From: Bimuria novae-zelandiae CBS 107.79
Taxonomy: Eukaryota > Ascomycota > Dothideomycetes > Pleosporales > Didymosphaeriaceae
Direction: 5' to 3'
DNA length: 64,000 bases
NCBI GenBank assembly: GCA_010015655.1
Contig: ML976750.1
Span: 64,221 to 128,220, forward strand
The position numbers and the translations under genes were made by a program. Positions 55,753 to 64,000 of this stretch are shown one piece after another. Position 1 is the first letter of the stretch. Every line of letters starts with the position of its first letter. The notes below the pieces were generated by a model, which worked only from the letters and a program-made list of their open reading frames with translations, had not been told where the DNA came from and did not search any database.

Positions 55753-56844
55753 ATGGCCACGCAGCAGAAAGACGGGGGCGTGCCCTTCGCTGTCACCCAC
55801 GAGCTGCAGAGCTTCCGCCTGCTTGAGCTCCCGCCCGAGATTGTGGAGCTGCTCGAAGCTCCGAACCCGCCGCAGTATGTTTTGCGCACAATGCACACGC
55901 CCCGTCCTGCGTGGAGACGGCGCTGATTCATCCCTAGGCTCTCCATAAAATCGCTGCCCCCCGCTGCTTCTGGTGCGGCCAATCCAAAGCCCGCATATGC
56001 AGTGCTCTGCACGCCGAACAAGTCGTTCCAGATTCGCCAGGTGCAGACGTCCAACTCTGTTTTCGTCACCCAGCCGTCGTACGAGGCCCATGGCAACGAG
56101 ATACCAACACCGGCGACATGCGCAATTGCCTCGTGCAGCACCACCCTAGAGTTGTACCCCGCCGATGCTTCTGCAGTGGCTCATTTGGGGGACGTGCTGC
56201 CCGTCTACGACATTGTTGGCGGGGAGGTCGATACTACTGAGAATGGCAGGAGCAAAGGAGACGTGCTTGCCGACATACCACTATCCAACGCACAATGCGA
56301 ACAAGGATGGAATGAGATCATAGCATTCGAGCTGTCTCGAAGCTCGTATCGGCCGTCGGTGAACATCCTGCGGCAGGTATGGTCGTCGATCAACGCTGCT
56401 GCTTTGGCAGAGAATATCAAACTGGACAGCCAGTTCCTGGGATACGACTTAGCGGAGCTAGTCGCAGAGGAAAGCTACCCAGCGCCACTTACAATGGCCA
56501 TCCTCAGGCATCTAGCCAAATCAGAGCAGGATACGAAAGGACAATGGTCTTGCTTGGACCGGAGAAGAACAGTGTCGTTTGTCGGGAGAATTCTTCTGCA
56601 AGCGAGGCAGACTTCTTCCGAATACCGGGTCGCCGACTTCATAGAGGAATGGAAAGATTCGCTTCCAGAGGCATGGCGAAGCGAGGCACAACTGAAGGTC
56701 ATCGAAGGCACGTACGAGCTCCCTTCGTCAACCACAATACGGGCCAAGAGCATACCAGCGGCTACGACCGAAACTGCAACGGCAAAGCCCACGGCTGCGA
56801 AAGGGAAGTGGCATGAGAGATTTGCAAAGACGCGGAAGAAGTAA
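55753..56844 (+). CDS. dcc1: Sister chromatid cohesion protein DCC1
   Basis: Two exons, 55753-55874 and 55938-56844, with a 63-nt intron (GTATGT, CTGAT, CCTAG) joining LLEAPNPPQ to LSIKSLPPAA; 342 residues. Family marks: ELQSFRLLELPPEIVELLEA at the start, YAVLCTPNKSFQIRQVQTSN, SVFVTQP, then the winged-helix C-terminal half (DIPLSNAQCEQGWNEIIAFE, FIEEWKDSLPE). In yeasts and animals DCC1 joins CTF8 and CTF18 in an alternative RFC clamp-loader complex that supports sister-chromatid cohesion and fork stability; it acts in the nucleus. The C terminus is basic (KGKWHERFAKTRKK). Confidence 0.85.
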
Positions 56845-56947
56845 ATCGCTCGTAACTGAAAAACTAAGCGTTATGCATCATCGTATACTTAAATCATTCA
56901 AAATGCAACTAGGCTATCTCACCAACCTATCTCCCTCTTCCACTCCC

Positions 56948-57628
56948 TCACATAGGCATCCTCCGCATCTCCTCCAACGTCCAATACTTCCTCATATTCT
57001 CCGCCCCCAGCTGCTTCACCTCATCGTCCAAATGCGCCCACAGCACCTTCCCAAACCCATCCATAATCCTCTTCATCTCCTTCATCTGCAATTCCTTGTC
57101 GCCACTCCGACACTCAGCAATATACTCCTCCAGCTTCTCCAGCCCCTCATGGATCCCCCTGTGCTGCTCCAACAACTCCATCTCTTGCTTGAACGACGGC
57201 ATCTTCTTCGCCAGTATCGGAAAGATGGACTGCTCCTCGATGGTGTGGTGGAACGTGAGGCCCTGGCAGAACTGCTCGGCTGTTGCGAGAAATTGCCGGA
57301 TCGACATTCCAGCGGGGCGCTTGTTATTTTCGCACGCTTTGTAGAGCGTGTTCCACGTGTGGCGGAAGTGGTTGTGGAAGTAGTTCATGTGCTCGGCCAT
57401 GTTGTTGTAGACGCGAAATTCCGCGGACGTGAGTTTGGGCAGTGGCTTTTCCTCAGGTGGAGTGCTTGCTGCCAGGTCATTTTTTGCTGATGTGTCTGAC
57501 ATTGTTGTGGTTGATATGTTGGTGAAGCCTCGTGTGAATGTTGGTGCAGGTGTAAGTGAGGGTCTGGGGGCGTGTGGCGTCGAGATAACGCGGTGCAGTT
57601 TTGCGCTGAAAGCACAAAAACGGTGCAT
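56948..57628 (-). CDS. Hemerythrin-like HHE-domain protein
   Basis: A single exon of 226 residues from the ATG at 57628. The first 40 residues are Arg/Ser/Thr-rich and low in acids (MHRFCAFSAKLHRVISTPHA), fitting a mitochondrial targeting peptide; a second ATG (MSDTSAKND) would give a cytosolic form. The HHE four-helix fold follows: HMNYFHNHFRHTWNTLYKAC, then GLTFHHTIEEQSIFPILAKK, EQHRGIHEGLEKLEEY, LWAHLDDEVKQLG. The spaced His and Glu residues can bind a di-iron centre or oxygen. Physiological role in fungi is uncertain. Its 3' end faces that of DCC1, 103 bp away. Confidence 0.9.
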   Translation of the reverse strand: MHRFCAFSAKLHRVISTPHAPRPSLTPAPTFTRGFTNISTTTMSDTSAKNDLAASTPPEEKPLPKLTSAEFRVYNNMAEHMNYFHNHFRHTWNTLYKACENNKRPAGMSIRQFLATAEQFCQGLTFHHTIEEQSIFPILAKKMPSFKQEMELLEQHRGIHEGLEKLEEYIAECRSGDKELQMKEMKRIMDGFGKVLWAHLDDEVKQLGAENMRKYWTLEEMRRMPM

Positions 57629-58405
57629 AAACGTCCCGAGCCGGAGGAAAGAATGTCAGTCTTTCAAATGCCGATTGTTTTATATACAGGAATATCAAGA
57701 CTGCAAGGCTTGGTGTTTTATACTCGCCACCCTGCCAGTATACGCGCGACGGTTCTAGCTGACCGAAAATGTGTTCAAATCCGGAAAGGCGCTGTTCCGA
57801 CAGTCCGAATGCCGATGGCCCGGGGCCGGTGAACTATCACGTGTATGGGTGTTGGATCGCTTTGCTTACCAATACGCATCCTTGGTAACGTTAACTCGCA
57901 TAGAGCATTTTGAGCAATTTTCGAGTGCACGTCTGTGGCATCTATTCCTGCACCGTTTCCTAATCGGTGGTCAGAGATCCCGCCGATCTTGTGGATGCTA
58001 GGGTTGTGTAGAAATTTCTCTCAACGATATGGAAAGTTGCAACACCTTCTAGGGCAGCATGACTGCCATTCGCCTATGTGTGAGGGTGCGAAAACAAAAG
58101 AAAGGCAGGGTGCATGTGGTCAAAGGTGCGTGGTCTGCACTGACGCACGCCAAGCTTTGTCGCTCAGATACGGTAAGCGCACTCTAGCGGTCCAGCATCT
58201 CTCTCCGCATTTACGTTGCCCTCAACGGTTTGACAGCTGTTAGCCTCGAGGTTCTGCAGGTTTATTTTCGGGTGCGATCATTGAGCACCTTCCCGTAGAA
58301 GTCCCTCAAGGCCTCACACAAGCCCACCATGCGGACGGGCTCATGACCTAGGCTGACCGTGTCCCGCTGCACTCACTCCTTCACAACCCAACACTTCCTA
58401 TCACC
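57629..58405. other. Divergent intergenic region
   Basis: Promoters of the HHE-domain and FIG4 genes; no gene supported within it. Confidence 0.5.
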
Positions 58406-61400
58406 ATGGAGAGTACCGGGCAGTTTGGCGACGGATACGATCCGTTGGGCACAAATGGGGGATCCTCGCAAAGAACTATAGGCTCCAACGAGAGCTTAAC
58501 AGATATCCCAGAGGATAGCGAGCTAGCGTCGACGACAGTTGGGAGTCCTGAGATAGCAGCTAAAGATAGTGCCCTGACCCTTGAATTCACTCCAGTGGAA
58601 GATGTCGACAGAGTGCCAGGGATGCCACGCGGCGACTCCGAATCGATGAGATTCGACAGCGAAGATGAGGACCCTGCTATACCAGTATCGTTCCAGCGGT
58701 CTTCAAGCCCGGCAGCTACGCACAAGAAGAAGGGTACCGCTTATGAGAAAGTTGGGGAGGCCGGAATCAACCGCATGCACAAGTTCTCTCTGTATGAGAC
58801 GAGCACCCGGTTCTACCTCATTGGAGGGGACTCCTTGGACAAACAATATAGGGTCTTGAAGATTGATCGAACAGCACCACCGGGTCATCTGAATATCTTT
58901 GAAGATGACATTGTCTACGACAGAAAAGAAGTGACCCACTTACTGAACACGATTCACGATGGGAACAAGCATACTGGAGGCGTGAGGCTCAAGTGCAGCG
59001 CTTGGGGCTTGATGGGTTTCATCCGATTCACAGAAGCGTATTACATGGTTTTGATCACCAAGCGCGCACAGGTGGCCATGCTGGGCGGTCACTACATTTA
59101 CCAGGTCGATGGCACAGAATTAATACCCCTCACTACCGGCTCTTCGTCGCGCTTTCAGAAAGATCGGAATCCAGAAGAAGCTAAGTATCTGAACATTCTC
59201 AATAACCTCGATCTTACAAGGTTCTTTTATTTCAGCTACTCCTACAACATCACGCGCAGTCTCCAGCAGAATATCATTCGCGAGAGGAACGCCCTTAATG
59301 CAGGCATAAAACATCCGAATCAAGACTACCAAGACATATTCGTATGGAATCACTACTTGCTTGAACCGGCTCGCGAAGTTCTGAAGAATGTTCATGATTG
59401 GTGTCAAGCTGTCATCCACGGCTCCATCGATCAATCCTCGCTCGATGTCTTTGGTCGGAGGATATACATCACAATAATGGCGAGACGATCTAGGTTCTTC
59501 GCAGGTGCGCGCTTTCTAAAGCGCGGCATGAACGACTTAGGCTATGTTGCCAACGACGTGGAAACTGAGCAGATTGTCTCGGAAGCTCTCACCACTTCGT
59601 TTCACGCACCTGGACCACGATTGTGGTCAAACCCAAACTACACATCGTATGTTCAGCATCGAGGCAGTATACCATTATATTGGACGCAGGACAATTCCGG
59701 GGTTACGCCCAAACCAGATATCAAACTCAACCTCCCGGATCCTTTCCATAGTGCTGCCGCGCTGCATTTTGATGACCTGTTCAAGCGATATGGCGCACCG
59801 ATATACGTACTCAATCTTATCAAACAGCGCGAAAGGACACCGAGAGAGTCTAAACTTCTCCATGAGTACAAGCGAGCCATAGATTACCTCAACCAGTCTT
59901 TGCCTGGAGATAAGAAGATTATCTATGAGGCCTTCGATATGGCCAGAGCTTCCAAAACGCGGGGTCAAGATGTTATTCTCTCCCTGGAACACTTGGGTGA
60001 GAAAGTCCTACGGCAGACGGGCTTCTTTCATAATGGCGATGGCGATTTTGGCACTCAGGTTCAAAATGGAGTGGCCAGAACAAACTGCATTGACTGCCTT
60101 GATCGTACGAACGCGGCTCAGTTCGTCATCGGCAAACGAGCCCTTGGACGGCAACTTCATGCACTCGGTGTTATCTCAGGCAACACAGTGGAGTACGACA
60201 GCGATTGTGTCGATAACTTCACACATATGTTCCACAACCACGGCGATGCGATTGCTATGCAATATGGCGGTTCTCATCTTGTGAACACGATGGCCACCTA
60301 TCGCAAGATCAACCAGTGGCAGAGCAGCTCACGAGACATGGTGGAGAGTTTCAAGCGCTACTACCACAACTCTTTCCTCGATTCACAGCGCCAGGAAGCT
60401 TGCAATCTATTCCTTGGAAACTACATCCATGCCGAAGGTCAACCAATGCTCTGGGAGCTCCAGACAGACTACTACCTCCATCACACCGATCCTCGATTCT
60501 GGCTCTCGAGTCCTCGCAGGGACTACATCAACTGGTACACTCCAGAGTTTTTAGAGCCTCGCTTCCTGCCAGCACTTACGTTGTCTTGCAAAGAACAGAA
60601 GGAGCTCGTGCGAACAGGTACGGCTGCATACGACGATTACTGGATGGAATACTATCGCCCGCTATCGGTGACGTCGTTCCTAAAAGTGTATGCATTCCGT
60701 CTCAACTGTCCACCGGTCAAGGAGAAAGACACTTCTTACCCGTCTCGGCTACAGGATGCTTCGCCTTTCGTAGTCCGTAGGAAGCAGCAAGAACAGGCTA
60801 CTGCAGCGAAAGGCAACAAGAAGCCAGCTCGTAAAGGCGTCACTATCCTGGACCCGTCGAGTGACAATGAGTCGCGCAGGATGGCCCTGGCCCGGCGTCG
60901 ACAGAACATGCATCTACAGATTCCGGAAACAAACTCTCCTGTGAAGCACTCCATTCTACGAGACCCGCATTTCGAAACCCATATGCCGTCATCTGCGCCT
61001 CCCGGGACTACTAATTTCCCATCCATGACCAATTCTAGTTCCACCCGTCTTTCAACGGGTTTTAACACCAAAGGCTTCAAACCTGCCGACAAGACACTAA
61101 TCCATCAGTGGACTCTAGCTCAGTTTCACGAGAACAGTCTCAATCCAAGCGTTACAGCTGGAGAAGAAGGGGAGTACGAGCGATACGTCAAACACCCTCT
61201 CAATCTACCCCTGGTTGTAAGCAACGAAACACCCACAATGGACGACCCCAACGCATTGGAGTATTTCGAGTACCTCGACATGTCGGACGGCGGCGGTCAG
61301 CCAGCTCAACCAGTCCAACCAGATCAGAACTCAGAGTTCGAGACTTTCTACTACTCTACCCCTGGCCTGCCCAAGATCGACACAGACGTCGCCTCTATCC

Positions 61401-61789
61401 GCTCCCTCCCCGTGCAGCTCCAGCGTCCCACGTCCTCCGCCTCCTTCAGCTACCCCATGACGCCCTTTTCTCACCCACACTCCTCGCAGTACCAACACAA
61501 AGCGTTCGCGCGCGACTTCCACCACCACTACCCTGATACGCAACACGAGGACAATGTTGCAGAGGTTGAAGAAGCGGTGCCGCCTGTGAATGAGAAGTGG
61601 AAGACGGCGGAGGAGGATATAGAAGAGTTCGAGGAGTTTCTGAAGGTTAGGGATAATCCGCTCGATGTGAAGGAGGAGGATACCGCGAAGAAGAGGTATA
61701 AGGCGTATAGGCAGTGGTTGAGAGGAAAGAGCTTCTTTAAGCAGAGTAAGGTGGATCCTGAGTGGGAGGGGCAGTTGCCGGTTAGGTAG
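58406..61789 (+). CDS. fig4: SAC-domain phosphoinositide phosphatase, FIG4 ortholog
   Basis: A single exon of 1,127 residues. Residues 1-115 are acidic and disordered. The SAC domain then runs from about 120 (MHKFSLYETSTRFYLIGGDS) through ALHFDDLFKRYGAPIYVLNL to the CX5R catalytic motif CIDCLDRT, with Cys561 and Arg567. The C-terminal part, with FLGNYIH, DYYLHH and WYTPEFLEPRFLP, is distinctive of FIG4 rather than SAC1 or synaptojanin. FIG4 dephosphorylates PI(3,5)P2 at the 5 position and also supports its synthesis in a complex with Fab1/PIKfyve and Vac14 on the vacuole membrane. The last 350 residues are Ser/Pro-rich, then acidic and helical. Confidence 0.95.
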   Translation: MESTGQFGDGYDPLGTNGGSSQRTIGSNESLTDIPEDSELASTTVGSPEIAAKDSALTLEFTPVEDVDRVPGMPRGDSESMRFDSEDEDPAIPVSFQRSSSPAATHKKKGTAYEKVGEAGINRMHKFSLYETSTRFYLIGGDSLDKQYRVLKIDRTAPPGHLNIFEDDIVYDRKEVTHLLNTIHDGNKHTGGVRLKCSAWGLMGFIRFTEAYYMVLITKRAQVAMLGGHYIYQVDGTELIPLTTGSSSRFQKDRNPEEAKYLNILNNLDLTRFFYFSYSYNITRSLQQNIIRERNALNAGIKHPNQDYQDIFVWNHYLLEPAREVLKNVHDWCQAVIHGSIDQSSLDVFGRRIYITIMARRSRFFAGARFLKRGMNDLGYVANDVETEQIVSEALTTSFHAPGPRLWSNPNYTSYVQHRGSIPLYWTQDNSGVTPKPDIKLNLPDPFHSAAALHFDDLFKRYGAPIYVLNLIKQRERTPRESKLLHEYKRAIDYLNQSLPGDKKIIYEAFDMARASKTRGQDVILSLEHLGEKVLRQTGFFHNGDGDFGTQVQNGVARTNCIDCLDRTNAAQFVIGKRALGRQLHALGVISGNTVEYDSDCVDNFTHMFHNHGDAIAMQYGGSHLVNTMATYRKINQWQSSSRDMVESFKRYYHNSFLDSQRQEACNLFLGNYIHAEGQPMLWELQTDYYLHHTDPRFWLSSPRRDYINWYTPEFLEPRFLPALTLSCKEQKELVRTGTAAYDDYWMEYYRPLSVTSFLKVYAFRLNCPPVKEKDTSYPSRLQDASPFVVRRKQQEQATAAKGNKKPARKGVTILDPSSDNESRRMALARRRQNMHLQIPETNSPVKHSILRDPHFETHMPSSAPPGTTNFPSMTNSSSTRLSTGFNTKGFKPADKTLIHQWTLAQFHENSLNPSVTAGEEGEYERYVKHPLNLPLVVSNETPTMDDPNALEYFEYLDMSDGGGQPAQPVQPDQNSEFETFYYSTPGLPKIDTDVASIRSLPVQLQRPTSSASFSYPMTPFSHPHSSQYQHKAFARDFHHHYPDTQHEDNVAEVEEAVPPVNEKWKTAEEDIEEFEEFLKVRDNPLDVKEEDTAKKRYKAYRQWLRGKSFFKQSKVDPEWEGQLPVR

Positions 61790-62300
61790 CGTGGATAGTC
61801 TAGGACGGTGATGACGACCACGGTATTGGGTTGGTTACACGTTTCATTAGGCACTGGAAGTTATTTGGTTCTAGGCACCAATTTTTAACAGCATGGTTTG
61901 CAGTTCTAAATAAGTCACTGTTGGGAACGGCTGCTACTATTGAATTTCCGCACGAATTCGCTTCGAAGCGCGGAGTGGCGATCGGGGTTGCGGATGATGT
62001 GCGTGGTGGAGCCGGTACTCCCGATGCAAACATGACCAGACCATGGTCAGAGCGACTGATGCCTCTGCTCACCCTATTTTGACGTTCTTAGCATGGTCAA
62101 GTCAAATGCCGGCAAAACGCAGAAGCGTTCTACTGACTAGTTTTATGGAGACCTAGTGCGACTGTAAGTTTGGTCTGGGTCTTCCAGAGCGAGGTGTGTG
62201 GACACAGGGGATCCATCTTCATGCCGAACAAGGATGAAGAGGGCATCTGCAAGTGATACAATCTGATAGAGTTAGCAGATGTCATTGCAATTCGGGAGGG

Positions 62301-62360
<60 letters not shown>

Positions 62361-63351
62361 AACGCGGCGCCACCAGGTGTGTCAGAACCGTAGCGGTTTG
62401 GATACGGCGCGGCATGGATCTTGACACATCGCAGCCTCTCCAAACCACGGCATAACGCTGTACAGCAACGCTGTACAGGAACGCTGTATACAGCGCGGCA
62501 TTTTAATACTAACATTGTTAACAGGGCAGTGGCAGAGCACCATGCAATTGTTGGTACCTCGGCCACCCACCGACCGCAATTTTGCTTTTTTACCATCGAA
62601 GTTTCGCATGTTGTGGGTGAGCCATCACCCCTGCACGTATACATGGATTGATCGTCGATACGGGGGCGGAGGCGGCTCCGAGCTTCGTCGGCCGGTCAAG
62701 GTCGGCGACTCCCTTTGACGTACACAGCACACTTAGAACATCTCACCCACAATCTTCTGGACATCTCGTTAAACGGAGTGCTTGCCTTTAGCGAGCACCA
62801 GCTGTGTGCGCTTCGTGAAAGTGAGCAACACTGGCATTGCTTTCTTCGAAGAGCCGGAAAACCGCACGTAGAAGGCGCAAGTCACACTCCAGGCCGCCCC
62901 CGGACCAGTATCGCCATACTGAGCACATGCATTGGTAGGGTTCGGAAATCTAACTAGGGTTGGGTTGCAGCTCCTTTCTTAGTCTGAATTCCATGTGCTA
63001 GACACGGTTCGCTTAGGAGGATTTACGTCTTATGGTGCTAAAATGACAAGCTATCACAGATCTACACGCAGGTCAGTGGGGAATTGTGGATCCCAGACAG
63101 AAGTTTAAATTTACATTTCTACGAAGTATCTAGTTGGACGTACAATATTTTTCGAGTTAGCACCTTAGCGGGGATAGTGCCACCAAGTTCGGCGCTTGCA
63201 TTAGGGGAATGGAAACCTTAATTCATGTCTCCGCGGCCATGTGTTGAAAGATGAAACGTTGGATAGAAGTCCCCGACGAGGTGGCGCCCTTAATTGATCT
63301 CCTTTTCTTTGACTGCACCGCTGAACAACATCAGATTCAGTGCAAGACGAC
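61790..63351. other. Intergenic with a long poly-G run
   Basis: About 1.5 kb without a supported gene. Short plus-strand frames (61831-62082, 62715-62957) lack domains. The homopolymer at 62304-62358 is listed separately. Confidence 0.5.
62304..62358 (+). repeat. Poly(G) homopolymer of 55 bases
   Basis: An uninterrupted run of G preceded by GGGAGGGACC. The true length is uncertain, because such runs are unstable in cloning and poorly read by sequencers. Confidence 0.9.
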
Positions 63352-64000
63352 ATGGCCACGACTACCAAATCCGACACACAACTGGCGGCCCTTGCCGCAG
63401 GCTTCACAATCGGATTCGGCTTATTGACGGTATGGGAGGCTGTCAAGCAGACCATCCGGAACAAGAATCCATTGCGGAGCGCGTACATTTACATGCTATG
63501 GGGTGAAATAATAGCGAACGTGGTAATCGGGATCCTTGGATGGGTGTTCCTAGACGGGTACATTGGACCATCGTGAGTATCATTGTCCTCTCTTACTATC
63601 CACAGCGACTAATCTTGATTGAAGAATTCCAACCCTGTTGTCCCTAATGGTTTGCTGGGTATTTGAGATCCAATTGCTCATGCAAATAATACTCAACCGC
63701 ATCGCCCTAATTGCCGAGCATCGTCGCACCGTGTCGAGGCTGAAGTGGGGAACTTTTATCCTTATCACGGCCGTCAATATTATCGTTATGTGTATTTGGA
63801 TCCCAGCTCACATGAACCCGCCGCCGGCTCAAATGTACGTTCAAAGCTCCTTCATGCGCCCAGTGAAGAGTTTACAGCTGACTGAGGCAGTTTTGTCGAT
63901 ATCAATGCGGTCTGGGACAAGATCTCCAAGGTCATTATCCTGCTAGTGGATGCCGGTCTCAATTGGTATTTCCTGTGGACAGCGCAGCAGCGGCTGCTCA
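63352..64000 (+). CDS. Fungal multi-pass integral membrane protein, partial at right edge
   Basis: Three exons seen: 63352-63572, 63625-63834 and 63891 to the window end, with GTGAGT and GTACGT donors and GAAG and GGCAG acceptors; the phases agree. The ATG at 63352 (MATTTKSDTQLAAL) follows a non-coding leader. Hydrophobic segments: ALAAGFTIGFGLLTVWEAV, MLWGEIIANVVIGILGWVFL, SLMVCWVFEIQLLMQIIL, WGTFILITAVNIIVMCIWIP, and VIILLVDAGLNWYFLW at the edge. This pattern belongs to a fungal family of unassigned integral membrane proteins whose topology resembles rhodopsin-like proteins. The function is unknown and the C terminus lies outside the window. Confidence 0.85.

Noticed and set aside
62282..62644. 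Minus-strand frame with a poly-proline stretch
   Set aside because: It exists only because the 55-G run reads as proline codons; no coding character on either side.

Overview
The window is nuclear DNA of a filamentous ascomycete (Pezizomycotina). I infer this from short introns with GTRNGT donors and CTRAY-type branch points, fungal-specific families (GH7 cellobiohydrolase, RTA1, BUD3-type RhoGEF), and AT-rich blocks in which transposons carry C-to-T/G-to-A changes at CpA/TpG, the signature of repeat-induced point mutation (RIP). The AT/GC patchwork resembles plant-associated Dothideomycetes, but that placement is an inference.

Left part (1-8,000): gene-sparse and ordinary in composition. 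It holds the 5' part of an unrecognised minus-strand gene, a possible orphan acidic gene (1546-2738), a confident two-exon disordered protein (4028-5845) and a doubtful small ORF.

Transposon island (about 7,965-26,240): a 5' fragment of a pogo-like element; a complete but RIP-destroyed Fot1/pogo element (8228-10116, 61-bp terminal inverted repeats (TIRs), TA duplication); a broken Myb-like gene split by a 287-bp AT-rich insert; a full-length Ty1/copia element (13252-18861, 221-bp long terminal repeats (LTRs), ATTAT duplication); then three DNA elements almost touching: a second pogo-like element (21607-23458), a 437-bp MITE (23497-23933) and a piggyBac-like element (23937-26240). One GC-balanced block (19471-20947) is stranded inside. 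No intact transposase or polyprotein remains.

Right part (28,465-64,000): a compact gene-rich segment. In order: secreted GH7 cellobiohydrolase with paired CreA-type sites; RTA1 membrane protein; CCT1 chaperonin and prolyl-tRNA synthetase sharing a divergent promoter; a small Cys-rich hypothetical protein; RPN13 and ribosomal protein L6 sharing a 225-bp divergent promoter; a fatty-acid-hydroxylase-family protein; a large alpha/beta-hydrolase protein; an MFS transporter; a BUD3-type RhoGEF divergent from DCC1; a hemerythrin-like protein; the FIG4 phosphatase; a 55-G homopolymer; and a partial multi-pass membrane protein at the right edge. Most of these are housekeeping functions (protein folding, translation, proteasome, cohesion, septation, endolysosomal lipid control). 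I see no biosynthetic cluster or other multi-gene system. The most unusual signal is in the transposon island: four pogo-type ends each carry two tandem 17-18-bp units.
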